Positions 43,637-52,862 of a stretch of 64,000 nt of DNA are shown one piece after another. How positions within the stretch are numbered: position 1 is the stretch's first letter; every line of letters begins with the position of its first letter. Source of the stretch: Lyngbya sp. PCC 8106 (lineage in GTDB: Bacteria; Cyanobacteriota; Cyanobacteriia; Cyanobacteriales; Microcoleaceae); the NCBI RefSeq assembly GCF_000169095.1, contig NZ_AAVU01000032.1, positions 1 through 64,000 of the forward strand. The letters run 5' to 3'. The notes under the pieces are model-generated. The model was not told where the DNA came from. It saw nothing but the letters and a program-made list of their open reading frames with translations, and did not search any database. Position numbers and translations under genes: made by a program.

Positions 43637-45688
43637 TTAGAGACTTTCTTTGACCACTAATTTAACCTGTTCTGTTGTCCATTCATCACTCGCAAAAACT
43701 GCACGAGTTACATTCTTAGGATCGGGGTTTTCATCTGCGATCGCAGAGAATAATTCTTCAAGAGGATTACTCGCTGATTTACCCGTTATTTCAATTTTTG
43801 GCTGATCTAAGGCGGGTAATTGTAACCAATCAAAACTCGTTCCTTTAGCCGTTGCAAAGACTTTAAGAATGTCATCCCCTTCTGTATAACCTTCTGGAAG
43901 ACTGGTATTGAAACGAACAAGAGTTTCTTGTCCACGTTCTAAAATTTCATAGTCTGCACCATCAGGATGAAGCTTACCAATACTCCAATCTGGCTGCATT
44001 GCAAGTACAGCAATATTGAGATTTTGAGGAGACTCATTGCGAATACGAAGATAGACGAACTCATCGACATCGACAGTGGGAATATTACCGGGTTCATCGA
44101 AAGGTATAAGTTCGCGTCCTTCTCCTGCTTTGCACAATTCGACTTTAATTTTTCCAGCTAATTTTGATGCTGGATCGTTGTTATCAAGCTGCATTACGGT
44201 TTGATATTTAGCCAGATGAACTAAACGTTTCATCAGAGTTTCTGCGGCTTGGGGTTCATCGACTTTTAAAGCGGGTCGAATGTTAGAAATTGGTTCTCCT
44301 ACTTTATTGAGGATTTCATACTCGCCGCTTTCATTAATACGAACTTGATAGGCAAAATCATCGCCAACGCGATCGCCGGATACCCACTCAATACAATTAT
44401 GACCTTGAACGGTTGATTTGACGTTTTCTAGTTCAGAGAAGTCTGAAGCTGTCGGTAATAAACGAACTTTTTTAACCAGTTTAACGCCGGGATTTAGAAG
44501 TAATGAACTGGCTCCTTTTTCGATGTTTTCAAATGTATTTTCACCGAAAAATTGTTTAATTTCTGCCCAAGACTCGACCGCGCCGACTTCTGCAATTTTA
44601 ACAATTGCGACTCGTTTATCCGTTTGACTAAAATCGCTAATTCCGGGTGAATAAATCACAAATTCTGCACCTTTAGACACACCCGTTGCTTCCCCAACTT
44701 GCAACTGTACTCGGTTTTTAGCGGCATCGATATTCATCACCGGAACCGCCAATTGATAGGATGTTCCTTCACTGCTTAAAAATAAGCGATCGCCTTCACC
44801 ATGCAACATCGGAGTTTGCTTATTATTATCGCTGTTAATATTAGCTAGCAAGCGATTATGAAGGGATTGATAGGTGATTTCTGATCCCAATTTTTTGAGG
44901 GAATTAATCAGCCAATAGGTCATCGCTCCGTGACGTTGACCTTCAAAAGTTGTCTCGTAAGCAGATTGATTATCCTGACAGGCTGCTAACAGCGTATAAC
45001 CTTTGGGTTGAGGAAGCAAACCTGCTGCTGTAACGTTGCGTCCTCCTGCTGTTAAATTCTCCCAAGTTTGCATTAATTTTTCGGGAGAAGCAACTAAACT
45101 TTCTGTTGGTCGTGGAGTAGTGTCAATAATATTTAAACCGCGAACATCATAATCTTGATTTTCTTCATCTCGGCTTGCTCCCCCCGAATGACAACTATCC
45201 AATACAACGGTAACAATTAATCCTTTTTTGACCATGTTTTGCAGCAATTCGGCTAACTCTAAATCCCGCAAATATTGCCCTTCTTCCATACCAAGATCAT
45301 TTGGAACTAAGGTTTCATCAACTCCCTGATCACCTTTTAAATCTGGATAATTTGTTGGTGTACGTCCCCCATGACCGGAATAATGAATATAAACTCGGTC
45401 ATTGGGTTGAGCCATTTCTGTGATTTGTTGGAATTTGGCGATCATGTTTTTATAACTTGGCCATAGGCTCGAATCTTCTAAGGGTTGATTGGGATTATTT
45501 GGATCATTGGTAGAGGTTAATTTTAATAAATTCTCGTCTTTGAGGTTGTAGCTATTCTTGAGATATTCCTCAACTAACGTAATATCTCGAACGCAACCTT
45601 TTAAACTTCCAAAGCTACCACCATCCGGTAATTTGTTGGGAAGATAGCAGTCATTTCCGATGAGTAAAGCGTAGAGGTTAGTGGTCAT
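43637..45688 (-). CDS. Caspase-like peptidase (C14, orthocaspase type), copy 2
   Basis: A 683-residue paralogue of the peptidase at 33418-35517, colinear along its length. The dyad is His106 in YIHYSGHGGRT and Cys166 in VVLDSCHSGG; ALLIGNDCY opens the domain. The C-terminal beta-rich region contains VQLQVGEATGVSKGAEFVIY, matching the corresponding segment in copy 1. It differs from copy 1 in several loops, so the pair is an old duplication. The two copies bracket the NACHT-CHAT-nSTAND1 trio. No prodomain, amyloid motif or membrane segment is visible. Function as an Arg/Lys-specific protease is inferred from the family. Confidence 0.92.
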   Translation of the reverse strand: MTTNLYALLIGNDCYLPNKLPDGGSFGSLKGCVRDITLVEEYLKNSYNLKDENLLKLTSTNDPNNPNQPLEDSSLWPSYKNMIAKFQQITEMAQPNDRVYIHYSGHGGRTPTNYPDLKGDQGVDETLVPNDLGMEEGQYLRDLELAELLQNMVKKGLIVTVVLDSCHSGGASRDEENQDYDVRGLNIIDTTPRPTESLVASPEKLMQTWENLTAGGRNVTAAGLLPQPKGYTLLAACQDNQSAYETTFEGQRHGAMTYWLINSLKKLGSEITYQSLHNRLLANINSDNNKQTPMLHGEGDRLFLSSEGTSYQLAVPVMNIDAAKNRVQLQVGEATGVSKGAEFVIYSPGISDFSQTDKRVAIVKIAEVGAVESWAEIKQFFGENTFENIEKGASSLLLNPGVKLVKKVRLLPTASDFSELENVKSTVQGHNCIEWVSGDRVGDDFAYQVRINESGEYEILNKVGEPISNIRPALKVDEPQAAETLMKRLVHLAKYQTVMQLDNNDPASKLAGKIKVELCKAGEGRELIPFDEPGNIPTVDVDEFVYLRIRNESPQNLNIAVLAMQPDWSIGKLHPDGADYEILERGQETLVRFNTSLPEGYTEGDDILKVFATAKGTSFDWLQLPALDQPKIEITGKSASNPLEELFSAIADENPDPKNVTRAVFASDEWTTEQVKLVVKESL

Positions 45689-45795
45689 GTTTTGTGTTCC
45701 TTTTGAGTGTTTTTGGATTGAATAAAATTGCTAAACAAGCGGATATTCATCTGTAGCAATTCTAAATCAGTTTTAATCTTTTTGAGTTCTTTCTC

Positions 45796-45893
45796 CTTAC
45801 TCCCCTCGCCTCGCAGGAGAGGGGTTGGGGGAGAGGTCAAGATTGAACTAAAAGTTGCAAAGCAGGAGAAGGGTTTCGGGGAGAGGTCAAAAT
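45796..45893. repeat. GGAGAGGGGTTGGGGGAGAGG dispersed repeat
   Basis: Two related G-rich units separated by about 45 bases (GGAGAGG-TTGGGGGAGAGG and GGAGAAGGGTTTCGGGGAGA). In reverse they read CCTCTCCCCCAACCCCTCTC, a common dispersed repeat of filamentous cyanobacteria. Short reading frames across it on both strands are repeat-derived. Confidence 0.6.
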
Positions 45894-46997
45894 TTAAGCA
45901 AAACTTACAAGCAATTTTGCCCAAGTTGCGGGGCCAACAACACCATCAACAGTTAAGTTTTTTTCTTGTTGAAACTGCTTAATAGCATCATCGGTTTTTT
46001 TGTCAAATACTCCGTTTTGGTCTACCAAGTAACCCAGTTTTTTTAATGCGGTTTGTACCTGAATAACGTCCGAACCTTCTATGAATTTTTGCTTCAAACG
46101 CAACACCCGAGGAACCGGAAAATGACACCAAATTCCGCCACCAATATGACAAACTTCGTTAATATTATCGTAGCTATAACGCACATTTTCACCGCTAGCA
46201 TTTTTATCGTATCCGCCTTGATATCCTAACCATTTTCCGTTGGGATCATTACAAATCCATTCGTTGGTTGTCTCGTCATAACCTTTGACAACAATAATAT
46301 GACCAGAGTGGGTGAAGTAGCCATGAATGACAACTGGATTTCCGGAAGCAATATGCTGTTTAATCTCATTTTCAGACGCGAATTCTTTGAAATGGGAATT
46401 TTGTAATGCACCTTGACCATATTTTTGTCCCCACTCCCGCAACAATCGCATTAAAAATAGAGGTTTATGACGTGCTTGTTCGCTTCCAAAAAATCCATTT
46501 TCTTTATCCCATTGAGACGTTTTGAGATAGAGAACATCTTCGAGTTGAACATCTTGATCAAGATCGGTTTTAGTGCGAGAATCAATTCCGTAATATTTCA
46601 AGATCATGGCGATACAAGTCACATTACAAGAACCGCCCGGGTTATATTTATTATTGTGTTGGGTGTGGAAAGGAACGGCTAAATTAACTTTGGGTAGAAG
46701 TGTTGGTGGAAATTTTTGAGCATCACGACTTCCGCGAGCAACTTCTGCGTTAAAGATTTCGACTTCACTCGCCAAACAATAGTATTGTTTATCGATATCT
46801 TCGAGCGCAACTGAACGCACATCAACATCTTCTAAGATGACTCGAATGTGATTTCCTTGTAAGTTGAGGGTGTATCCACTAATCGGAATTTCATCACCTG
46901 CTTTATAGACGAGGAGATGTTCAGGTAAGAGTTTTTCGGGAGTAAAAGGAAAGCGTTTCAGGTAGGAATCTGTTTTGAAGTGTAGAATATATTGCAT
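45894..46997 (-). CDS. C39-like cysteine peptidase with peptidoglycan-binding domain
   Basis: A 367-residue protein in three parts. Residues 1-85 form a beta-rich domain of the type seen in cell-wall hydrolases (FKTDSYLKRFPFTPEKLLPE, GNHIRVILEDV). Residues about 105-285 are a C39-like papain-fold peptidase: Cys124 in PGGSCNVTCIAMILKYYG, His233 in THSGHIIVVKGYD and Asp251 in CNDPNGKW. The last 65 residues are a PG_binding_1 domain (DVIQVQTALKKLGYLVDQNG, VDGVVGPATWAKL). No signal peptide is present, so export by Sec is unlikely. It may act on peptidoglycan peptides after lysis or by non-Sec release. It precedes caspase copy 2. Confidence 0.88.
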   Translation of the reverse strand: MQYILHFKTDSYLKRFPFTPEKLLPEHLLVYKAGDEIPISGYTLNLQGNHIRVILEDVDVRSVALEDIDKQYYCLASEVEIFNAEVARGSRDAQKFPPTLLPKVNLAVPFHTQHNNKYNPGGSCNVTCIAMILKYYGIDSRTKTDLDQDVQLEDVLYLKTSQWDKENGFFGSEQARHKPLFLMRLLREWGQKYGQGALQNSHFKEFASENEIKQHIASGNPVVIHGYFTHSGHIIVVKGYDETTNEWICNDPNGKWLGYQGGYDKNASGENVRYSYDNINEVCHIGGGIWCHFPVPRVLRLKQKFIEGSDVIQVQTALKKLGYLVDQNGVFDKKTDDAIKQFQQEKNLTVDGVVGPATWAKLLVSFA

Positions 46998-47167
46998 GGT
47001 TTTGTTATTTTTGTTGTTGTTTTTCTGTACAATTTGAAGTGAGTCATCAAGAGAAAACGTTAATTTTTACAAAAATAACCCCCTCTTGAATTAACTCATT
47101 TTAAGGTTGCTAGTCAAGATGTAAAGTTTCAACTATTTTTTAGAAAATGGATGGATCTAAAGGGAGG

Positions 47168-48022
47168 TTATAAGCCTAATTCGGTGATGGTGATTGGCCC
47201 AACTAATCCATCTGGATCTAATCTTTTTTGAGCTTGAAATTTTTTCATCGCTGCATCAGTCTCGAGATCAAAAACACCATTTTTTTGAATATCAAATCCC
47301 GCTTTTTGCAGTCCTTGTTGAACATAACGAACGTATTCACTTTTAATTTTGGGTTGAGTTAATTGGAGAAGTTCGTATTCTAGAAAAGGTTGCCAAGGTT
47401 TGCCCAAAAATAAGGCTCGTTCAGCCATGCGTCGGCGTGTTAACCCCAGTAAAGGCTGACCTCCTGCTTTGTTCCAGCGAGGAAATTCAAGGCTTGCTTC
47501 TTGCAGTTTTCTCACATTTAAAAACTTGAGGAGAGTTGACTTGAATAATGAACCCGCTCCCAAGTTAAAGCAAAATGAAACTAATGCTGAGAATTGATGA
47601 TCATTAATTTCGACTTCCACTGCATCTTCAACCGCGATTTCAAATTCTTCGATATCTTGACGCAATAATTCCTCAGCTTCAGCTTGAGTAATTGTCATTC
47701 CTAAAAACACATCTTTCGTATGTCCATAACCAATGGTCGGGACACCAACAGCATCCAGATAAGCTTCAAGTTCGACTCCTTCAAAGGCTTTAATCAGCTT
47801 AATTCCTTCTGGATTAATTTTTCGACGACTGCTGCGAGGGGGAATCATGTCTCCGCGAGGAATGGGGTTAGTTGGTTCCACAGTAAAAGTATCTGCTAAG
47901 GTAAACTGTAATACTTTGATTAACTGTGATACTTTTCCTTGAGTATCTACAACTCGCAGGGGTTGATTTCCTTCAAATTCATAGACTCGATAATCATCAA
48001 AAATCTTCAGTGTTCTTTCCAT
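47168..48022 (-). CDS. GH24 (T4-type) lysozyme with peptidoglycan-binding domain
   Basis: A 284-residue endolysin-like protein. The GH24 domain shows Glu81 in KAFEGVELEAYLD, Asp90 and Thr96 in GVPTIGYGH, with the same spacing (+9, +15) as T4 lysozyme Glu11-Asp20-Thr26. The remainder of the domain includes LVSFCFNLGAGSLFKSTLL and LGLTRRRMAERALFL. The last 60 residues form a PG_binding_1 domain (YVQQGLQKAGFDIQKNGVFD, DPDGLVGPI). An N-terminal extension of about 65 residues is unrecognised. No signal peptide. It cleaves peptidoglycan glycan strands. Like the C39 gene next to it, it resembles a phage lysis gene but no phage structural genes are near. Confidence 0.93.
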   Translation of the reverse strand: MERTLKIFDDYRVYEFEGNQPLRVVDTQGKVSQLIKVLQFTLADTFTVEPTNPIPRGDMIPPRSSRRKINPEGIKLIKAFEGVELEAYLDAVGVPTIGYGHTKDVFLGMTITQAEAEELLRQDIEEFEIAVEDAVEVEINDHQFSALVSFCFNLGAGSLFKSTLLKFLNVRKLQEASLEFPRWNKAGGQPLLGLTRRRMAERALFLGKPWQPFLEYELLQLTQPKIKSEYVRYVQQGLQKAGFDIQKNGVFDLETDAAMKKFQAQKRLDPDGLVGPITITELGL

Positions 48023-48379
48023 GATGTTAACTCACCCTAATATTTCTCGTTCCAAGTTCATCCGGTGAAGGAGTGATGCTTGTTACCTTTTTTCGAGGTA
48101 TGGCTCTAGAATAGGTTGAGAAACTGCACCGAAGCAAATCTAGAATTCAAAGCCTGAATCAGCTTCTAGCATTGAGTTTGAGCAGTGGGGGAACTCCGAC
48201 AACTTCGGGGATTCCCCGAACTTTGTGATTTTAAATCTGATCTCAAACACGTAACTATATGTAAGAATTAAAAATAGCAACGAAAGGTTTAAAGTTGCAG
48301 TCGTTGCTAGTTAATATATTTATTATTCTTGATCAAAACTTGACCGATAATCCTAGTAAAAAATGGATTGTTCTTAATT
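48023..48379. other. Gap with GC-rich inverted repeat
   Basis: A 357-base gap. Near 48186-48218 GGGGGAACTCC is followed by a partly complementary CGGGGATTCCCC, a structure that could terminate transcription. Nothing else is recognised. Confidence 0.35.
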
Positions 48380-48646
48380 TCAATCTTCCATTGGCAAGTC
48401 CTGATCGCGAGGTTTAAGATTAGAAGGCGGGCGATCGCTACTCCAAGCCCACCAAGTCCCCCCACATTGACACTGATAAAATTCTTGCCATTTACGACGA
48501 TGATTGTCACCATATACCGGAGAACGACGATTAATCCAGACTTGTTGTGCTTCTAAAGAATTTGCAGAACAATTCGGACAGCAAAATTCAAAAGCATGAA
48601 TTGCATTATTAGTCCAAGCAGGCGGAGTTGGCTGAAAAGCATCCAT
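48380..48646 (-). CDS. Small zinc-ribbon protein
   Basis: An 88-residue protein with CCPNCSANS (about residues 22-30) and YQCQCGGTWWAW (about 57-68), two cysteine pairs forming a likely zinc ribbon. Aromatic residues (QEFYQC, TWWAW) and the short length fit conserved cyanobacterial proteins of unknown function. The gene stands alone, divergent from the nucleoside transporter. I cannot name the family. Confidence 0.75.
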   Translation of the reverse strand: MDAFQPTPPAWTNNAIHAFEFCCPNCSANSLEAQQVWINRRSPVYGDNHRRKWQEFYQCQCGGTWWAWSSDRPPSNLKPRDQDLPMED

Positions 48647-48890
48647 TAGTCAAAAATTGGCTCATCTGAGAAACACTGTTACTATTGTGTGCCTATTTTG
48701 GAAGATTGGGAATGCAAGAGTTGAATTTGGGATTTTGGAGTTTTTTCGATCTCCTCAATTTCCTCAATTTCTCCTCATCGCCTGACTCAAGCTTGAGAAG
48801 ATAGATCCATTAGAGTCCGTTTATCGCTAATATGCTTGTCATGGAAGCCTTTATAAGGCAATATGCCCTTAGCTGGAGAGGTTGTATGGT

Positions 48891-50324
48891 ATGAACCCAC
48901 TGTTGAACTTGATATCTCTGTTAGGAATTGCAGGCTTATGTACAATCGCCTGGTTAGGATCTGAAAATAGAGATGTGATTCGCTGGAAAGTAATTGCTTG
49001 GGGGATTGGCTTGCAATTATTTATTGGGTTGATCGTCTTTGTGTTTGGCCCTCAACTGGTTGAAGGACTGAGTACCTTTCTCAACGCCATTTTAGATGCG
49101 TCTGAGGCGGGGGCTAGATTTCTATTTGGTGGCCCAAATTCAGTTTTGGTGAGTGATCCCAATTTTGCGGCGGGTCCTGGGCCGGCTGGTCGATGGATTG
49201 CCAGGGCTATCGGTACACCCTATGTTGCGGTTCCTGGCGATCGCATTGGCCCGGACAATATTAACCCCGGATTTACCTATGTTCTGGCGTTTCGAGCTTT
49301 ACCCCAGGTGATTTTCTTTGCAGGTTTGATCAGCTTGCTGTATCGGTTAAATATTATTCAACCGATTGTCAAGGTTTTTGCTCAAGTTTTTCAGAAAACA
49401 ATGGGAATTAGTGGAGCCGAATCTCTAGCAGGTGCGGCTAATATTTTTGTGGGAATTGAGTCAGCTATTGCCATTAAACCCTACTTGCTGGATATGACTC
49501 GCAGCGAACTTTGTGCCATTTTGTCGAGTTGTTTTGGTTCGATAGCATCTTCAGTTTTAGCCCTGTATGCTGGCTTTTTACGTCCGACTTTTCCAACGAT
49601 TACCGGACATTTAGTTTCCGCATCTATTATGACGATTCCGGCTTGTTTCGTCTTATCAAAACTCCTCGTTCCCGAAACTGGAGAACCGAAAACAATGGGT
49701 GGGGTTCCCCAAGATCCAGAAGAAGATTTAGAACAACGTCCAAATCCCATGGATAGCTTGATTGGGGGTGCATTAGATGGGGTGAAAATGGCGGTAGGAA
49801 TTGCCGCTGCATTAATTGCGATTTTGGGTATGGTTGCTTTGATCAACTTGCTGTTTTCCTCCTTAGCAAGTCTGGCTGATAGTGAAGTGATCATTCTGCA
49901 ACCGCTTGGCAATGTTTTTCAAGTGATTACGCTACAAAATATTTTGGGTGCTTTATTTTTACCGTTAACATTTATCACGGGAGTTTCTCTAGATTGGCAA
50001 GAACTTTGGCAAGCTTCGGTGTTAATTGGTAGACGTTTACTCGAAACAAATATTCCTCCCTATCAAGCTTTAGCCCAACTGAATGCAAGCGGTGGAATTA
50101 GCGATCGCACAATGCTGATTGTTAGTTATGTCTTGTGTGGTTTTACTCATTTTGCCTCCTATGGTATCTTTGTTGGGGGGTTATCTTCTCTGATTCCGAC
50201 TCGCAGTTCAGAAGTCTCTGCTTTAGGTTTAAAAGCATTATGGGCGGGAACTTTAGCAACATTAATGACTGGGTGTATTGCGGGTGTATTTGACTTTGGA
50301 AATCCGATGGTATTTGGCAAATAA
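48891..50324 (+). CDS. Concentrative nucleoside transporter (CNT/NupC family)
   Basis: A 477-residue inner-membrane transporter starting at ATG 48891, with GGAGAGG 9 bases upstream (a TTG at 48882 would overlap that site). CNT landmarks are present: the N-terminal membrane segments (WKVIAWGIGLQLFIGLIVFV), the gate region (GISGAESLAGAANIFVGIES), LTRSELCAIL-type segment (DMTRSELCAILSSCFGSIAS) and the C-terminal SYVLCGFTHFASYGIFVGGL. An internal acidic loop (DPEEDLEQRPNPMD) is typical. It would import nucleosides with H+ or Na+. A divergent upstream gene and a downstream Pro-rich exported gene (27 bases) flank it. Confidence 0.93.
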   Translation: MNPLLNLISLLGIAGLCTIAWLGSENRDVIRWKVIAWGIGLQLFIGLIVFVFGPQLVEGLSTFLNAILDASEAGARFLFGGPNSVLVSDPNFAAGPGPAGRWIARAIGTPYVAVPGDRIGPDNINPGFTYVLAFRALPQVIFFAGLISLLYRLNIIQPIVKVFAQVFQKTMGISGAESLAGAANIFVGIESAIAIKPYLLDMTRSELCAILSSCFGSIASSVLALYAGFLRPTFPTITGHLVSASIMTIPACFVLSKLLVPETGEPKTMGGVPQDPEEDLEQRPNPMDSLIGGALDGVKMAVGIAAALIAILGMVALINLLFSSLASLADSEVIILQPLGNVFQVITLQNILGALFLPLTFITGVSLDWQELWQASVLIGRRLLETNIPPYQALAQLNASGGISDRTMLIVSYVLCGFTHFASYGIFVGGLSSLIPTRSSEVSALGLKALWAGTLATLMTGCIAGVFDFGNPMVFGK

Positions 50325-50351
50325 ACTCACATTTTACTCAGGAATTTAACG

Positions 50352-51053
50352 ATGAAAAAAAGCCGCTTTACATGGATGGCGATCGCCACAATTACCACTT
50401 TAATTTTAATCCTCATCGGTCAACCTTCAAAAGTTATAAAATCTTCCTTTGCAGTTGTCAATATAGGTTTACCGACTCAAGCCCAACAAGCCTCTCCCAC
50501 GCCCAAACCATCTCCTTCCCCGGCGGCTTCTCCCTCGCCATCACCGACTCCAACGCCAACACCCACCCCAACCCCCGTACTCACTCCTCCGACTCCCGAA
50601 GTTCAACCGCTACCGTTAAGCGAGAGTAACTATAAAGATCCTCAAGGTCGATTTCAGATTGGGATTTTAGAGGGATATAATGTCGGTTTTGCGGGAAATT
50701 TTCCATTAATTGAATCACCCGAAGGCAATTTAGCCTATACTGTTGTCGCTAAAACCCGAGAAAGTAACCGACAAATTCCGAATGCAAGTTTAGCACAAAT
50801 TGCCATTGAAACCTTTGAACGAGGTGAGGGATTTCAGCCCGATTCCTATCAAGAATTAGGCACAGGTTCAGTTAGACTTCCTTGGACGGGAACCTTAAAA
50901 ATGGGGGCTAAAACTCAACCCATTCAAGGGAAAATTTTAGCGCGTCAAAGTGGTAATAATATTTTTCTGTTGTTAGTTTCTGCAACCGAAGAAAAAACCA
51001 CAGAAATTGATGCAGCAATTGCGGCTTTATCGGATACCTTAAAACCGATTTAA
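50352..51053 (+). CDS. Exported protein with Pro/Ser/Thr-rich linker
   Basis: A 233-residue protein. Residues about 8-25 form an export signal (MAIATITTLILILIG). A linker of about 45 residues consists of P-S-P and T-P repeats (SPTPKPSPSPAASPSPSP and PTPTPTPTP), and the C-terminal 140 residues form a compact globular domain beginning YKDPQGRFQIGILEGYNVGF. It would be anchored or secreted and held off the membrane by the linker. I do not recognise the domain. It starts 27 bases after the transporter and may share its transcript. Confidence 0.75.
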   Translation: MKKSRFTWMAIATITTLILILIGQPSKVIKSSFAVVNIGLPTQAQQASPTPKPSPSPAASPSPSPTPTPTPTPTPVLTPPTPEVQPLPLSESNYKDPQGRFQIGILEGYNVGFAGNFPLIESPEGNLAYTVVAKTRESNRQIPNASLAQIAIETFERGEGFQPDSYQELGTGSVRLPWTGTLKMGAKTQPIQGKILARQSGNNIFLLLVSATEEKTTEIDAAIAALSDTLKPI

Positions 51054-51155
51054 CCGTCACAAAATCAGCCGTAAACTGAGGTATTCGTGAAACAAACTGT
51101 TCAGCAAAAACAACTCATTCCTCTTAAAACTCCAAACTAACAATTGAGATGACCC

Positions 51156-51767
51156 ATGACCCAAGATGCTGAAATTTATCACCTATTAGACTTGATGCCT
51201 GCTTCGGGTCGAATGATGACTCAGTTGGTGAGTAAACCCCAACAAAAAACAGTCATTGACAGCCCATTTCCGCTTCCCTGGAAACCCATGCGGCGAATTT
51301 TTATCAACTTTGAACTATGGCAAAATTTATCTCGGTCTCAACGAGATTTGCTGTTGTTAAGAACCGTGAGTTGGGTGTCTAATATTCGCTGGATTAAACT
51401 GGATATTAATCAGGGTGTTGTCTTAGCGGGAGTTGTGGGAACTGTCATTGAAATCTCTCAACAAGATGCAGTCGGATTGATGTTAGCCGGGAGTTTAGCC
51501 GCTTTGGGTTTAACTCAAATTTGGAAATCAAACCGTAGTTCTCAAGTTGAATTAGAAGCCGATGAAATGGCAATTCGTGTCGCCCAACGACGGGGTTATT
51601 CTGAAGTAGAAGCCGCTCATGCTTTGTTACAAGCAATTGAACGAGTTGCCGAAATTGAAAATCGAACAAGTTTGGATTTTCTGGAGTTAATTCGCTCTCA
51701 AAATTTACGGGTAATTGCTAAACTTTCTCCGGTTGTTATTCCTGACAAGATTCGACAGCAAACTTGA
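51156..51767 (+). CDS. DUF3318 protein
   Basis: A 203-residue protein of the cyanobacterial DUF3318 family: DLMPASGRMMTQLVSKPQQ near the start and WKPMRRIFINFELWQNLSRS next are typical. Two hydrophobic stretches (VVLAGVVGTVIEIS and VGLMLAGSLAALGLTQI) suggest membrane association. The C-terminus (ELEADEMAIRVAQRRGYSEV) resembles the HExxH-less tail of membrane peptidase-like proteins but shows no catalytic motif. Function unknown. The oxidoreductase gene follows on the same strand. Confidence 0.85.
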   Translation: MTQDAEIYHLLDLMPASGRMMTQLVSKPQQKTVIDSPFPLPWKPMRRIFINFELWQNLSRSQRDLLLLRTVSWVSNIRWIKLDINQGVVLAGVVGTVIEISQQDAVGLMLAGSLAALGLTQIWKSNRSSQVELEADEMAIRVAQRRGYSEVEAAHALLQAIERVAEIENRTSLDFLELIRSQNLRVIAKLSPVVIPDKIRQQT

Positions 51768-51834
51768 TAATTTAATCTTGATTGAGTTAAAGTCTCAGTT
51801 TTCTCAAAACTATCATCCTGTATTCAAAAAATTC

Positions 51835-52842
51835 ATGTCGGCAACCTTTAAAGCCTTACGGATTACTCAAACCGCAGAACAAAATTTTACCCAAGAAGTC
51901 GTTGACTTAAACCGGGAAAATTTACCCCCTGGAGACGTTTTAATTCGGGTGCATTATTCCAGCTTAAATTACAAAGATGCCCTCTCTGCGACCGGAAACC
52001 CAGGTGTAACTCGTCAATTTCCTCATATTCCTGGTATTGATGCTGCTGGAATTATTGTCAGTAGCCAGGTGTCTCAATTCAAGCCTGATGATGCGGTGAT
52101 TGTTACGGGTTATGATTTGGGGATGAATACCTGGGGCGGTTTTGCGGAATATATTCGAGTTCCGGCTGAGTGGGTTGTACCGCTTCCCCCTGAATTAAGC
52201 TTACAAGAAAGTATGATTTTGGGAACAGCAGGATTGACTGCGGCTTTGAGTGTTAATGCGTTAATTAAACATGAAATTACACCAGATTTAGGAGAGATTT
52301 TAGTCTCAGGTTCAACGGGTGGTGTTGGTAGTTTAGCGGTTTCAATTTTAGCAAAATTAGGCTATTCTGTTGTGGCGGTAACGGGAAAATCAACCTGCCA
52401 TGATTTCCTGAAAATGTTAGGGGCAAAATCAATTATCAATCGCTCAGAAATTGATCATAACACAGACAAATCGATGTTAAAAGGACGTTGGGCGGGAGTG
52501 ATTGATACGGTGGGTGGAAATCTGCTAGCAACGGCGATTAAATCAACTCGATATGGCGGTTGTATAACGGCTTGTGGCTTGGTTGCAGGAGCGGATTTAA
52601 ACTTAACCGTTTATCCGTTTATTTTGCGGGGTGTGCGTTTAATTGGAATAGATTCGGTGCAATGTTCGATGTCTCAACGGTTGGAAATTTGGTCAAAACT
52701 TGCTAAAATTTGGAAACCGACCCATTTAGAAGAATTAGCAACAACAATTTCTCTCACACAGTTACCTGAAAAAATCTCAGAAATCCTTCAGGGTAAAATC
52801 AAAGGTCGCATTGTCGTTGACTTACATCAAACGTTTTCTTAG
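51835..52842 (+). CDS. YhdH/YhfP-type quinone or acryloyl-CoA reductase family oxidoreductase
   Basis: A 335-residue MDR-superfamily enzyme from ATG 51835; the frame is open further upstream but would overlap the DUF3318 gene. Motifs: YSSLNYKDALSATG at the N-terminal GroES-like domain, FPHIPGIDAAGIIV, YDLGMNTWGGFAEYIRVP, and the nucleotide-binding SGSTGGVGSLAVSILAKLG. No zinc-binding cysteines of classic alcohol dehydrogenases. YhdH-type enzymes reduce acryloyl-CoA or quinones with NADPH. It is probably cytosolic and is followed after 20 bases by the PMT-family gene. Confidence 0.9.
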   Translation: MSATFKALRITQTAEQNFTQEVVDLNRENLPPGDVLIRVHYSSLNYKDALSATGNPGVTRQFPHIPGIDAAGIIVSSQVSQFKPDDAVIVTGYDLGMNTWGGFAEYIRVPAEWVVPLPPELSLQESMILGTAGLTAALSVNALIKHEITPDLGEILVSGSTGGVGSLAVSILAKLGYSVVAVTGKSTCHDFLKMLGAKSIINRSEIDHNTDKSMLKGRWAGVIDTVGGNLLATAIKSTRYGGCITACGLVAGADLNLTVYPFILRGVRLIGIDSVQCSMSQRLEIWSKLAKIWKPTHLEELATTISLTQLPEKISEILQGKIKGRIVVDLHQTFS

Positions 52843-52862
52843 TTATTATTGAGTCGTGACTT

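Noticed and set aside
45685..45924. 79-residue minus-strand reading frame over the dispersed GGAGAGG repeat
   Set aside because: Most of it is repeat-derived, it overlaps the C39 gene end and has no family match.
48307..48556. Short reading frames on both strands around 48.3-48.5 kb
   Set aside because: They overlap the small zinc-ribbon gene in other frames and have no start signals.
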